Of a stretch of DNA of 64,000 nucleotides, positions 10,946 to 24,100 are shown in pieces. The notes below the pieces were generated by a model. The model worked only from the letters and a program-made list of their open reading frames with translations. It did no database searches and was not told the DNA's origin. This DNA comes from Glyphotaelius pellucidus. Taxonomy: Eukaryota > Arthropoda > Insecta > Trichoptera > Limnephilidae. The stretch lies in contig OW386554.1 of NCBI GenBank assembly GCA_936435175.1, forward strand, positions 32,130,944 through 32,194,943, read 5' to 3'. Within the stretch, counting starts at the first letter, position 1. Each line of letters starts with the position of its first letter. The position numbers and the translations under genes are program-made.

Positions 10946-12298
10946 TTCATTTTCACTAGTTATGTTGTTTTTCTTTCCCTTTTGTTTTAAATGAACAATT
11001 TATTAGAAAAAATAAATAAAATAAAAGGTTTTTTTTACTTTTGGCCGTGAAAACCTAAAAACATACCAAAATAAAAGGTTAGTCACGAAACCTCCACACC
11101 TGATGTGTTTAAGATCTATAAGTTATTTAATTATGTTGTTTTTCTTGCTTGATCAAAGTTAAACAAAATTTATCTTATTAAAAATCATCTCATTCAGTCA
11201 CTCCGTTGCGACATGACAGAAAGACAAACAAACACATTTTCCACTTAAAATATGAGTGTATTATAAATGGGAAATATATATAATTAAAAAAAATATAATA
11301 GTTGGAATGAATCTTATGCGAAAACTTCACTGGCTCATGTAATTATTTTGATAAAATATGTCTAACTATTTGTTTATCTAATAAACTAAAACACAAATTA
11401 AAAACAACCCTTTTTTTAAAGATTTTCTTTTTCCATATATTACTTTTTTTGTTTTTCTTTAATCATTTATATTTTTTTTATACATGGTGTTAAGCGATAT
11501 ACATGATTTACTTTAACCAGTGATTCCTAGCGTTATTTTAATTAAAAATGTAAATGAAATTCTGGTCTCGGGTGACATTTTTGATGTTTTTTTTTTCAAC
11601 TTAAAACATTTAAAATATTGGACTGGTAGGGTCGGGATGAGGGATTGGATTACTCGGCTGAGTAACCAGTGAAGAAAATTTCTTCCACATGTCATGTGTA
11701 AGATTTTTTTTGGTTTGGTTTAAAAAAATCTTTAAAAAATAGACGAAAGAGTACTAGTGATGCGCACTCAAGCGGCTTGAGCATAGACAATTATATTATT
11801 AATACTGAACTAAATAATACTGAAGGTTGTTCTTAAAGTCCCGTTGAGGACGAGCACTGATTTTATTTTTAAGACACTAAATGTTCCTAACTTAAAAAAA
11901 ATTGTATAAAAAAAATATCCTGCTTCATCAATTTAAAAATGCAGATATGTTTGAAGAACGAATAAGCGAGAGCCACAGGTAAAATCTTTCAACATCCCAG
12001 ATTGTCAAACCTCTTATGGGCAAAGAAGTTTTAAATATAATGCTACAAAACTATTCAATTCTCTACCTACTAACATTAGAAACACGCAAACCACAAATTC
12101 ATTTAAAAGTAAAATTATTGATCTCCTCCAATAAACATCATCAGGAGTATTTCATAACCATACATATTTGCATTTATGCCTACTGTGTGTATACATGAAT
12201 ACCTTTGCAATCTTCTACATACATGTTTGAATTGAATAATTTAAAAAACTTCGTAAATACTTAAATTGTGTAATATTAGAATTTTAATATTAAGAATA

Positions 12299-12790
12299 AG
12301 GAACTCCAGTGCAATTTTTAATTTTTTTTAATGAATAATGACCTTCTAACTTAAATAACTGCATATTTATTTTTATAGTTAGTTTTAATAGTTAAAATAA
12401 ATATCAAAGATTTAATTGTTCAAAATCCCCCGAAAACCACCGTAGTGTGAATCGCGTGACGTCATCATGACCAAAAGTTTTAGTTATTTTCAACAGATGT
12501 TGTCATTTTGTATGGAAGAAGCTATGAAACTATTCAATAAGTAAAACGTTATTTAGGTGGAATTAATTATTTATTATATTTTCAATATTATTACGGGAGA
12601 GTGTTGTAAAAATTGTTTGAAATTATTATTTTTTTAGCTTCACGAATCGAAATCAATATTATGGAAACTGAAGCATCAATTTTGTAGGCAACTGGAATCA
12701 GCTGTTCGTCGCCCGCCATTTTGAAATTCAGAATGGGAGGATTGCGACAGGCTTTACAAGATGTTTTTGGACAATTAAACTTTTTGAATA
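12299..12790 (+). mobile_element. MITE family X, copy 1
   Basis: Starts GGAACTCCAGTG; shares long blocks with the minus strand of 28600-29270 (GACCTTCTAACTTAAATAACT, CCGAAAACCACCG, TGACGTCATCATGAC, GGAATCAGCTGTTCG). Carries a perfect TGACGTCA octamer at 12457-12464. The right end is too diverged to place exactly. Confidence 0.65.
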
Positions 12791-13069
12791 ATTTAAATAA
12801 TATAGATAAACTGTCATCTCAGGCGTTTCACAGCTAGTGAGATGGGCAATACGTCATTGGTATAACCAAATTTTTATTGAAATAATTAAATAATCTATTT
12901 AATATTTATCTAAATGGTAGACAACAATGGACAATAATGGTCAAAAAAATTACGTGCTTGTCGTAAGCTAGATCGTCTCCTAAATCAATTACTCCTTTGT
13001 TTCTATTATCTATGGCGCTGATCTGATCTGAGGCGCTGATCACGGATTTGATGGCTATCAAATTGTTAT

Positions 13070-13478
13070 ATGCTACTTCCACACCGAAGCCAACCTTTTA
13101 ATTCCGAACTTAGTTCGGAGTTCGTAGGTTGGCCGATCGTGTGTTGGGTGGTGGATATCGATCACTTTGCGGCCAACCTTCCAACTCCGAATTCCGAACT
13201 CCAAAATGGCGGACGTCGAGTAGCTGTGGCTGAGCTGTATCTTAACATTGCCTACAATTATTGACATGTTTACATACAATTATTATACCATTCTCCTGTA
13301 ATAATACTGTCATGTAAATGGTAGGCGGTACAAACGCCTGCTGTTCGTAGAATGAGGCGATCCCGGGCCAACTCGAACTCCAACCTTCCAACTCGAACTT
13401 CCATCGCACGAACTACCCCTCTACACAATCGGCCGAATGTTCCGAGTTGGAAGGTTGGCTTCGGTGTGGAAGTAGCAT
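13070..13478. mobile_element. Foldback MITE with about 38-bp TIRs
   Basis: Ends ATGCTACTTCCACACCGAAG and its complement CTTCGGTGTGGAAGTAGCAT. Internal subrepeats of GGCCAACCTTCCAACTC occur in both halves. Two overlapping 68- and 102-codon frames inside are by-products of the repeats, not genes. Confidence 0.7.
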
Positions 13479-13887
13479 TAGAGTTTTCAAAATCCAAAAC
13501 TTCGTGATTCTGACCAGTTGAGACTTGTAAAGATTGCGCAATGAAGAATGAAGACATTTTATTAGGTTTTTCCATCAAAAGTGAGATTTATCAAATCTGA
13601 ATACAGATTCAATCAATTACATTGTTAGATAACGAAAATTAATACTATCTATCGATTAACTTTCGTAGTATATAACACGATCACTCCGCCTAACAATGAT
13701 TTGCTATCAGAATTGATAACTCACAACTGATCAACATCACATTAATAAATTGTGTAGTTCGTAACGTAAAATCACAACACGTCACGAATCGTATGATTCA
13801 GATGAGCAAGATACGCTGGAAGATGATTGAATCTACAAAATTTAATAAGTAAACGATGACAGTAATTGTGTTCCCGTCTAAATCAGG

Positions 13888-14240
13888 GTGACCCAATAGT
13901 TGATCCGCCGACAGTGACAGTACACACATTATTTACCAATTTCAAACGTAAAATCGACTTAAAAAATACCCTCGTAATATGATGGTATAAATATCTAACG
14001 AATTTATACACAGTGTCGATTTTTTGTGCTTATACCCTGCTACAGTATCTTAGACAGGTAGATTTTTCCTTGATACATTTGAATGAAAACGTGTTTTATA
14101 CTTTTGTTATTCGATGGTACATCCTATCGGGTCACTTAGTTATATTTTTTGTTATTAGGCATACCGTATTTTCACTAAACCGACTGCATATTGTATATAA
14201 GTACGCCTGAGGGCCAATTGTCAGCGGATCAACTGTCATG
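13888..14240 (+). mobile_element. MITE family Y, intact copy
   Basis: Inverted motifs AGTTGATCCGCCGACA (about 13898) and its complement TGTCAGCGGATCAACT near the right end. A second copy in reverse orientation lies at 49962-51055, interrupted by a Helitron. Confidence 0.65.
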
Positions 14241-14399
14241 GAACCTAAATCAGGTGTTGTTTTTAAAGGGTTGTTGAAAAAAATTCACACAACCAAGTTC
14301 TTAGTATTCTTCGTCTGGCGGGGAATTGAAGTTATAGGACATTCTTCTACAATACTATTTGTATTTTTCCACATTCACACAATTCTTTGTGCATCCATT

Positions 14400-14825
14400 T
14401 AGGAGGCGGGTATGGATACTGCCGCCCCGGTATCCATATCCATATCCATTTATTGGATAACCAACACCCTTGCCAAAGGTTACCCCAAGAGGTTCGCTAC
14501 GTTTGGTGACTTTGCAGGGTTACCCGGGTTCATGGAGTGAGGTTTGTCTAGGTCTTAGCGGGAATTGCACTTGGCCGGATTGGGAAAGGCTGGTTGATGA
14601 AGACACTTTACCTCTCCAGCCTGACTCTCGCGACCCATCACATTGCACCGCAATGGAAGGGATGGATTCATACACCCGTGTCACTCCTGGATACATTGAC
14701 CCCAGATTCTTACTCACCCCTCATACAGAACTACCTCTCCTTCCTATGCCTTAAAAGCCCCAAAGATGACATAGGCCTTGAGAGAAATAGTTTTCCTGCG
14801 ACCATGATTGCAATGGAAGCAGCTT
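14400..14825 (+). mobile_element. S1 retroposon copy with a distinct central body
   Basis: 5' block GGAGGCGGGTATGGATAC, TTATTGGATAACCAACACCC, GTTCGCTACGTTTGGTGA and CCCGGGTTCATGGAGTGAGG as in other S1 copies. The middle (14560-14700) is unlike 16266-16605. The end CCCCAAAGATGACATAGGCC is shared. Confidence 0.65.
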
Positions 14826-15019
14826 AGTCCACATCTTCCGAGGGAAAACTTTGGCATTTCAATAGTTGGATTCACAACAAGGTGCTCGTTTTTCACGCCC
14901 GGGGATTCCACCGAGTTCACCACGACTCTTCAAGAGAGTGTCGTTAATAAAATAGATAAGTTCTAAACCAAGTCTATCTGTAATATTAACAACTTTTACT
15001 GTTGAACCTGCATGAACCA

Positions 15020-15960
15020 ATTTAGTAAAGTCCCCGCGGATAGTACAGTTTTACCCTTTTGAACGTAGGAAATTATAAGTATGTCATGCGCAAAATTTAA
15101 CTTATCACAGAGGTATCTATTCATTTTTCTATCCAAATAAAATCTATCTGTGAATGCCTACGTAAACTTCGTTCATTTCGATTCAAATGAAAACTCAGTT
15201 ACACTAAGTAGCAAACTCCCATTAATCAAGAGATTTATTGCCAGTCAGAACTCAAGAAATTATAAAACCCCGCCAAAATTGTGTATTTTGACAAAAAATT
15301 CTAGTTTCTCCCCTCTAACCACCCCTATAGTAATTTTTAACTTAATCGGTTTTTTGTAATGTTCTTAGGTAAAGCTCATATTTTCGACATTTATAATAGC
15401 CAAAAGAAACTGTTTCCAAAAATAGATAGTTCCTTGGAAAATCCGGTGATATAGTGGCAAGTCACCGGGACAAAAAAAACCGTGACAGGAATATCTTCGT
15501 ACGTAAAGTTGGGTTCAAAAGTTAGATATTTTCTTTTCATTTTTATATTTGACTCTGAAAAAGTTGCTTGGTTCGACAATTATTTTTTTTATTTGAAGTT
15601 TGTAAATTTTTAATTTTGGATCTTGGAAAATTTTAAACTTTTTTGAAAAAAATTTCTGGGTAAATCCGAAAATTGGTCGGAAAAAGGTCGGGATTTTTTT
15701 TTGTAGACCTTACCATTTTGATATTATGTGAATTAGGGAAATTTCTCATTATTTTTCCGAAAAAAATCCCCCGAGAAAATTGTAAAATTTATAGCAGATC
15801 CAACATTCTTCTTCGGAACCGTTGATCTTTTGGATTTTGTTAGGTGAAGTTTAGATTGACCATAGAATTTTATTTTCGAAAATTTTGTTTTGTAAATTTT
15901 GTTTATGACATTAGCTCATCGAGGATGCCGTTTGAAAAATTCAACGGTCCTTTTTGAAAA
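15020..15960 (+). mobile_element. Non-LTR retrotransposon 3' remnant
   Basis: Shares AAGTAGCAAACTC, AATTGTGTATTTTGACAA and TTCTAGTTTCTCCCCTCTAA with the end of the element at 39240-40510. No intact frame. Sequence past 15600 is A/T-rich and could be its 3'UTR. Confidence 0.5.
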
Positions 15961-16265
15961 TAATAAAAGGGCGCCACTTCCGCTTACAACAATCGAAAAT
16001 GTATAGTCCTTCAGATAAAAATACTATCAGATATAACGGATATAATGTAGGTAACTCAACCATTGAAAAGCATTTTAACGATTTGTTTTTAAAAAACTGC
16101 TAAGTAAAACAAATAAATACAAATGCATCACTTTTAGCCAAATTCACCTAAAATATAGCCAAATCCAAATAATTGACCAAAAATATAATATTTAACGGAA
16201 AAAATAGAGATGAAACTTAGATCATTTATAAACGTAATATACTGTGGGAGTACGTAATATACTTT

Positions 16266-16605
16266 ATAATTTTGGAGAAGGGAATGGGTACCGCCGCCCC
16301 GGAAACCTTTATTGGATAACTAACACCTCTGCCATAGGTCACCTCAAATAGTTCGCTACGTTTGGTGATTTAGCAGAGGTGCCCGGGTTCATGGGGTAAG
16401 GTTTGTCTAGGTCTTGGAGGTGGATGATCAGGTCACACTGAACCCCAGATTCCTACCCACCCCTTAAACCCTTTTCCTTCCCCGAACTCTTCTCTCCTCC
16501 TTTTCCCTAAAAAAAAATCGTCCATACAGCATCCCCAAAGATGACAGAGGCCTTGAGGGAAATTATTTTCCTCAGGGCCTCCTGTGTGTACATGTAAAAA
16601 AAAAC
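16266..16605 (+). mobile_element. S1 retroposon, near-complete copy
   Basis: Begins GAAGGGAATGGGTACCGCCG and ends CCTCAGGGCCTCCTGTGTG with an A-rich tail (GTACATGTAAAAAAAAA). Contains the GTTCGCTACGTTTGGTGATT segment. Best reference for the family together with 25893-26215. Confidence 0.7.
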
Positions 16606-16679
16606 TTATGTGTATAACTTTCGTAGGTAGTATAATCCCTACAAAAAAACATTCCAAAGTCTAAATGTCTTGGGAAATC

Positions 16680-16870
16680 CGATGGATGGCATATGACATG
16701 ACACATGACACGACTAATCGTGTAAAAAGGCTGTATGTTATCTTAATTGAAATTTTTACACCTGATACTGTATTACTAAATCTGCACATGTCAGCAGAGG
16801 AAGATTCAAAAGATTGGAAAACCAATTATACACTAATTATACATTAATTAGCATTACTAAAGGTCAATCC
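16680..16870 (+). repeat. Dispersed repeat shared with 42250-42475
   Basis: TTATCTTAATTGAAATTTTT, AAATCTGCACATGTCAGCAG and CTAAAGGTCAAT are shared in the same orientation. Class unknown. Confidence 0.55.
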
Positions 16871-17239
16871 ATCCCAGTTCCAACATCCATCATTTTTCAA
16901 TTACGATATGTAGGTATTTTACATACTATATTATGTATGTATTAGTAAAAAAAATTTCACGTATAAACACTAATACATAATATGTATTTTGTTTAGCCAA
17001 ATATGTAGTAGGTATAAATAAATAATCCAACTACCACATTTTTCAAGTAATAATTATATATAAATTGACCTCTTTCCGTAGTTTGTTGATCCAGTAAGAA
17101 ATTATTAGACAAAGTTGTCTTTTAACACTTTGTAGCTTGGAATACATAACAGATCTGGGAATTGGCAATACTAATTCAATAAGGTTGCCAGTTTGCCTGT
17201 AAAACTATTTAATGTACTGTTGATAAAATTTTCGAAATT

Positions 17240-17490
17240 TATAGGAGAATCGGACACTTAATTTTTGTTGATCTACCCAAATCGGCATACTTTTGTTGAT
17301 CACATAATCGTATAACGTGTGTACCTATATTTGGTTTTACTGTACTTTTATTGATCGGATTTAAATGTCCAATCAGAAGGCTTCGTTCATCAGTCATAAA
17401 AAAACATGGACCTATATCTGGTTTTACTGTATATTTGTTGATCCGATATAAATGAACCAATCAGGGGGCTTCATTATTTGTCGTATAAGG
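17240..17490. repeat. Tandem duplication, unit about 89 bp
   Basis: ACCTATATTTGGTTTTACTG ... TGTCCAATCAGAAGGCTTCG recurs about 89 bases on (ACCTATATCTGGTTTTACTG ... GAACCAATCAGGGGGCTTC). A weaker partial third unit precedes them. Confidence 0.6.
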
Positions 17491-17624
17491 GATCCCATAG
17501 TTCACCTGGCTTTTAGAAATGTTGTAAATTTTTATGAGAATTGAAATAGCAGCAGTTCTTCTTACAGTTAATATTTACGTTAACACGAAATGCAGCAAAA
17601 ATTTAAAAACATACAGAAATGAAT

Positions 17625-17815
17625 TTGGGAGGCGGTTATATGTACCGCCACCCCGGGAACTATTTATTGGATAACTACCATCTCTTCCATAGGTCAACCC
17701 AAGTGGTTCGCTAAGATAATGGTCGCGACTGGGTCTCGAACCCGAACCTTTCGTCCAACCGGGACGTGCGCGTTTACCAATTCCGCCATTGCCACCTACT
17801 GTCAAACCATCATAT
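17625..17815 (-). mobile_element. tRNA-derived SINE whose tail matches the S1 5' block
   Basis: On the minus strand a tRNA-like head has A box TGGCGGAATTGG and B box GGTTCGAGACC, then a body containing GCGAACCACTTGGGTTGACC and ending CCGCCTCCCAAATTC. The body is the complement of the first ~120 bp of S1 copies, so S1 appears to carry an antisense piece of this SINE. Confidence 0.6.
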
Positions 17816-18654
17816 TTCAATTTTTTTTTAGAATTGTCAATATTACCTTCAAAAAATTTTTTTCAACTACCCTTTTTATTGGAAACAATCATTTATGAAT
17901 GCTATAATATAGCTTGTAACCTAGATAGCGTCTCGGAGAAAGATATCCGATTTTATTTACATGAAACATTTGACTTTTTTATAAATGACTATAAATTTTT
18001 TTATAAGAAAAACTATCTTTTTATAACTTTTGAAGATTATTCCCATCAATGTAATATATCATTGAAGAAGAAGATAACAATAATAATCTAAACTGAAATA
18101 TGAAAGAGAAAAATAGAAAAAGATAATTGTCGCAATTATATTTAATAATTTTTTTCGATTATGTTTACGTAAAAGTTTTTTTAAACAGTGGCTCAATTAA
18201 TGTTCTACAATGAAGGCACCTTATGGGTACGGTTAACGGCACTAAACGGTTAAAGGTACGGTTTTTTTATACATACATATAATCAGGGCCGGACTGCATG
18301 AGGGCCAAATCGTTTATTTTTTTACATAAAATTTAATAAATCACGCTCTTTTCCCTTACGTGTAATGTCTTACGTGCAAATAAATCATGTAATCTAGAAT
18401 AAATGCGATTTAAAGAATGGTAAAGTATTTAAACTTGTTTTGTGGACTTTGATGTTGACATAAAGCATAGTAATATGGACAGGATCCGACTCACCCCAAC
18501 TTTGTTCGGCTGAAATGATAAATCCTTCATTTTGGTCGATCTCGTGGTCCTGAGGGACACCACAAGCGGTTATCACTGCACAAGCACTTGAAAAAACAAT
18601 AGAACTCCTGCACAAGTTTCCTATGATGGTCGATATGATTAATAACTGAGGAAA

Positions 18655-18890
18655 CAAAGTCACAGCACAGCAATTAAGAATAGACTCTTTTAACAATTGA
18701 TGTCGAATGCACCGAGAGACTACCGTGGATCGTTGCACAGCACATAACAGTCTTCTTTATCAGTTGATTTTGAATGCACCGAGAGACCACTGCGGATCAT
18801 TGAACAGCACCACAATAGACTTCTTCATCAGTTGATGTTGAATGCATCGAGAGATCACTGTGAACCATTGCGCAGCACTTAACAATAGAC
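18655..18890. repeat. Tandem repeat, unit 67-68 bp, about 3.3 copies
   Basis: GCACCGAGAGAC recurs at 18711, 18778 and (as ATCGAGAGAT) 18846. Each is followed by a GGATCRTTGxACAGCAC stretch and CATCAGTTGATGTTGAATGC. Within gene-free DNA between the two synthetase genes. Nothing else recognisable from 18890 to 20220. Confidence 0.7.
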
Positions 18891-20219
18891 TGACATGAAT
18901 TATTATTGTCATTTTGTTCACTAGTCCGGGTATTGTCATCACCTTGGGAAGGTTTATGTGAGTAAACAGGATATTGGAGGCTATCCACCACTTACCCGCC
19001 CTGGTATAAGTAACAGATGGTTACTTCTTCAAGGCTCTCGCAAGGACTCTATTTTTTTTAAAGAACGAAGCTAAATTAAGTTTATAATGAATCTGGACCT
19101 CCAATGTCCCTGCATACAGTGTTAGTAAGCAGTATGCGAGCGAGTAAACAGGATAGATAGAAATGTAAAGGTTATTTATTGGGAAAGGTACGTATATTTG
19201 CGCCAACAGTGGGATTATTGGGGTAGACCTCCGATGGTTGGGACAGCCAGCCAGCCAAGCTCAAACAAACTCACTATTCTAAGCTAATATAAAGAGCGAA
19301 ACTTTTATTTTTTTTTATGGAAATAACGAGAATACCGTAATTTTTACGCGATTTTCTGGAATTTTAAATTAAGAAAGTATTAATTACACTGTTAACAAAG
19401 TTTTCTGACGATAGGTAAAAAAAATCGGTATAAAACCCAAAATTAAACACATTTTTATGGAATTTTTTTTACAATTTCGCTAGTCAGTTCCGGCGTCAAT
19501 TTAAGATCCAAAACTCCGAGTGAGTCAAACGCCTTAAGAATCAGGTCTATTGGATTTGTTCTGCCTGGAAGGTCACATTTTAGTCTTCTAGTGCTTTAGT
19601 TACTACTAACTCAACTAATCGACTGATACTGGTACCGTGTGGACAAGTCAACCCTCTTCAATTCGAAGAGAATAAATTTTTAATTCTCTCAAATGGAGAA
19701 GAAACAATCAAACTTTTATATATATTTTTTTTAATGTATTCATTGTTTGAAACATTTAAAGTGTATGCAATTTTACAGAACATAACATAATACTTAATCC
19801 ACTCTCTTAATAAGTCCTTTCCTAAGTACAAGCTTAGGAAACGACAACTTATATATTTTTTTATTTTATATTATGACAACTATAAGAAAAGTTACAGAGT
19901 GACGAGAAGTAATTTTTTTCCCAATGTGGATTTCTAATATAAAATTATATTTTACATGGCAAAAAGGAAGACGATATATTCATAAGAAGAGATATGGTAA
20001 TTTTGTAAGATTATATAAAATTAACAAAAAATGTACATAAGTTGTACAAAAAACATTCATTGAATTATTAGCCGATACTTCAGCATCTAATCTAATCTAA
20101 TCTAAACAATTACACCAAGTCCGTGGACATCTTCAGTTTATCTTTAAACAAATATAAAATATTGTTACTGAAGCAGTTCAGTTATGTACAATAAATATTG
20201 TATTTATTACCATTAATAT

Positions 20220-20500
20220 GTAAAAGCCCTGAAAAAGGGCGTTGATCAATAAATAAATAAATAAATCTATCCAAGAATTTTCTTCAATTGTTATCAATGT
20301 GTCATTTATCATAATATATAATGTTTCCAATGGTTGGGAGTTCCAACAGTTCATTTTCGTACAATGTAAATAATAAAGGGCCCAATACAGTTCCTTGTGG
20401 AATTCCAAAATCCAAAGTTGCTTATTCTCACCTGCTGAATTAAATTTGGTTAATTCTGCAATTATTGCATCTTGTTCTGTTGTTGTGTAACCCACAATTA
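20220..20500 (-). pseudogene. Reverse transcriptase fragment of a non-LTR element
   Basis: Minus strand reads LDFGIPQGTVLGPLLFTLYE and NELLELPTIGNIIYYD before a frameshift. GIPQGTVLGPLLF is RT motif 4; the following YADD box is broken. It ends in (AAAT)n repeats and a short CGCCCTTTTTCAGGGC hairpin. It lies just downstream of gene 1. Confidence 0.7.
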
Positions 20501-20758
20501 TTAGGTTTAAATGCCTACGTGTTGTGTTCCTAATTACTTCGGGTAATAATCTAATGAACCAAAGGTCACAAAAAAAACTTTTTCGTATTGTTTATAAAAA
20601 TACATTTAATTACTAATTCTTACAAATAAAACATTGATATAATAAAAATCGAGAAAGATTGGCTTCAAATGGCAGAAAACCACCCAAAATAAAATATATA
20701 ATAATGTATAGTAGAAAGTATTTTTTGTCAGGTTATAAGCTCTTACAATTAAATAAAT

Positions 20759-20764
20759 TTTATT
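20759..20764 (-). terminator. Candidate poly(A) signal of synthetase gene 1
   Basis: AATAAA on the minus strand in an AAAATAAAATTTATTT context, about 235 nt after the stop codon. It is a good-looking signal for the 3' end of the mRNA; no transcript evidence is available here. Confidence 0.5.
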
Positions 20765-20997
20765 TTAAAACTATTATTTAAAACATTTAAATTCTATTTA
20801 CAACGGTAACACTTTATGTCATTTTGAATTCGAACGATTACGTCGGGTCATCAAACATCATACATTTTTGTGAACCGAATGAAATAATTTGCTATTAATT
20901 TTAATGTTAAATTATGTTTTTGGAAAAATCAAATACACAATTTAGTATGCGGTAAGTTTGAACGTACATTATTAGAGCAGATGTACTGAAGATGGAG

Positions 20998-21125
20998 TTA
21001 TTCCGGGACGTATGAGTGCTTCAATTTGTTAACCTCTTTCCTGTCGATCTTTCCTGAATGTGTCAGGGGCAGTTTGTCAACAAATACGACTCCTCCTCTC
21101 AGCTGTTTGTTTTGGTTTAGATTGG
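20998..21125 (-). CDS. Synthetase gene 1, exon 11 (catalytic Lys, stop)
   Basis: 128 nt; CC completes the Ala codon after TTTTCAG. Encodes ANLNQNKQLRGGVVFVDKLP, LTHSGKIDRKEVNKLK and HSYVPE, then TAA at 21000-20998. The Lys in SGKID is the family's adenylation lysine. The last residues are not a PTS1 signal, so cytosolic location is the simpler guess. Confidence 0.92.
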
Positions 21126-24100
21126 CTGAAAATTAAATAAATTTACTTATTAAATTCGTTATTCGTTTGCGTTAAAGGAAAGGGGAAATAAAGGGTGTAC
21201 CTAAACACGCACGCACACGAGGATAAAATATGTCTTATGGTAGGAAGGTGGAAGGAACACATCGGTTGAAATTACCTAATTCGCCATTGAAACACTACAC
21301 GTTTTTGGCGTTTAATCTAAGCAGTTATGTGAGAGTGGTAGTTTGAATTCTGGCACTGCAATTATAATTTGAGTGATTGGACTAGGTACCTGCGACGATG
21401 TCCTTGACTTGCTGTGCTGTGACGATGGCTCCGGGCTGTTTCTCCACGAAGGCGAGGGCGAGTTCACCATCCGAGGGGTGAGGCAATCCCACCACACAGC
21501 ACTGCTCTACTCCGGACACCTTGGCAATCTCTTTCTCCAGCTCTTGGGGGGAAACCTGTGAACAAAGAATACAAATTATAACTAGGCCGTAACCAAAAAG
21601 TCCTCTGTTGCAGTGGGAAGAAAGGGTGCAATTTATTAGTAGTGCCTCCGCGTTCGTTGGTGTCTTGCCTTCCTCACCTTAGGATCTGAATTCCAAACAT
21701 CTCTGAACGGAACTTTTGTTTTTGGAAGAGCTGTCTTAGGAAACGGATAAAAAAATATAGAAAAAATTTTCTCCGTCCTCGAAGACTATTCACAAGACTT
21801 AAGAGGAATATAAACGCTATAAATATTTCGAAAATTTAAAATCGCGCGACCTATTTGCACGAGGCAAGTAAGCGAAAAAGTGTTTTTTTTTATTATTTAT
21901 TTTGTGCATAATTTTATAAGAATGAAAAAAGTTAGAATTTAAAAAACCTCAAAAATAGTCTTAGCCACAAAGGGGTATTTTTTAAAATTGTTTCTTACAT
22001 TAAGTAATAATAATATTCATAGTTAAGTGCGCAATCCACACGCGGTAAAAGTGAAACCATCAGTAAACTAAAGTAGACAAGAGTGAGGAGACTATGCAGC
22101 ACTTTTTATCGGTGCAAAGGAGGATTTTTTTCCATATTTTTATCGTCCAATTCCAGTGCTCCCTTTCCTATATATTTTGTCATCTTATTAGTATTTGTCG
22201 TGACTTTTTTGAAGTCGCTAGATGTCTGTATTATATTGGAACCGAGTACCGGTGATTGAAATAAATATTTTATTGCTATCTCATTCTCTCGCAGGCTAAA
22301 TCCTGTAGATCTATGTGTTTGTCTGTTTTAATATCACTCGTTTCCGGTTCATCGAGTTTCAAATCAGAACGGTGCTAAAGAAGTGTTCACTTCAAAAATA
22401 TCAGCAAAAATTCTTACAAGATTGTTGTTAGAAGTCGAGCCCTATGAAAATTAATCGAAAAAGTAATTCTCATCCGCAAAAGAATTGAACATTTGTCCTT
22501 ATTTCTCTTTTTAGTGTCGCTCGTTTCCGTTTCATCGAGTTTCAAATCGAAATGGTGCTAAAGAAGTTTTCACTTTAAAACAAAACAATCTTTTCCTTTT
22601 TTTTTGGCAAATATAGAATTAAAAAAACTTTTGGATTCAGGTCTATACTTCAAAGCACGGCGCATTTTAAAATAAAGCTTGCAGCCTAACAACCGTTTTT
22701 TTTTTTTAAATTTACCTAAAATATTTAAACTTCGGGCTCGATTTAATCGAAAACGAAAGCTAAATTAAAAAGAGTTAAAAAATCAAAACCAACTATAATA
22801 ATGTGATGTTGATTCATCTGTTTTCCGCTTTGTTTGTGTGTAATAAAATGTCACTCGCTACGAGTTTGTGTATAATAAAATGTCATTTGCTATGACTTTG
22901 TGTGTAATAAAATGTCACTCGCTACGAGTTTGTGTGTAATAAAATGTCATTCGCTACGACTTTGTGTGTAATAAAATGTCATTCGCTACGACTTTGTGTG
23001 TAATATAATGTTGACTCTGGGATTCAAAATGTCAATATTATCAGATAAAGGCGTAAAAAGACACCATCTTAAAACAGTGTGAAGAATATGGTTGACGTGT
23101 GGATGAAATAAAGTGTAAATTTTAAATTTGTGATTTCTGGATGTTTGTTGTTTGGACATCAAAAAGGAAGTAAGAAATGTACTCACGTTGAAACCACGAT
23201 ATTTGAAGATCTCCTTCAACCTGTCGACAATAAAGAAGAATCCTTCTTCGTCGACCTTCATCAAGTCTCCAGTTCGGAACCAGCCGTCTAGACCAAAGGC
23301 TGCGGCTGTCTCTTCAGGGTTGTTATAGTAGCCCTGAAAGAAAAACACAAATTATTCGACAAAAAAAAATTACAAAAATTAATTAATCTGGAAAAAAAGA
23401 GGTCCGAGAAACTGCCGAAAAACGTAAGAGTTTTTTTTTCTTTTTCAATTTCGTAAATCAGTGGAAAATAAATAAATAAAATTAGTAATTATTTAAAAAA
23501 TAAGGCACCTTATAACTCAACTCAATATTTTGTAACCCACCAAAAAAAATTCCTTTGAACAGGCAGCATGTCTAGTTAGAATTTAATAGGGACAACGCAA
23601 ATACAATGATAACTTGAATTCACGTGCAACCTCTATTCATATTAAATTAAGAATGTATTCTGTTTTGCGTATTATATAAAATGTAATTTCGGAAAAGGGT
23701 AATAATATTAAATGTTTTGTTGAAACAAACTTTGTATTTTTTTCCACTTTTTTGTTTCTGACCAAAAACATCGGAAAAAGTTCCTGTTTCAATAATAGTT
23801 TCCAGTCAAAAATAAAAAGGGGAAAAATATTAAAATTGTTTCAATACGTCGCGTCATCCAAAAACGGTCGTTCAAGTTGGACGGATTGAATAATAATGAG
23901 GAATTCATGACAACAAAAAATCAATTCAATTCCTCTTCGAAAAGTCTTTAAAAAAAAATAGCCCATAACCTAACCTAACGTAACCTATTTAACCAATTTT
24001 TTTTTATCACTTTTAATGACTTTTCAAAGGAGGTGTTGAGTTAAATTCATTCTCTGAATTGTCCTGTCATCAATGATGAATACCTACATTCAGTGAGTAG

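Noticed and set aside
13070..13578. Overlapping ORFs of 64-102 codons
   Set aside because: They are by-products of the inverted repeat and subrepeats of a MITE.
22826..23012. Possible CRISPR array (32-bp repeats)
   Set aside because: Units are contiguous with no unique spacers and lie in a eukaryotic intron; it is a minisatellite.
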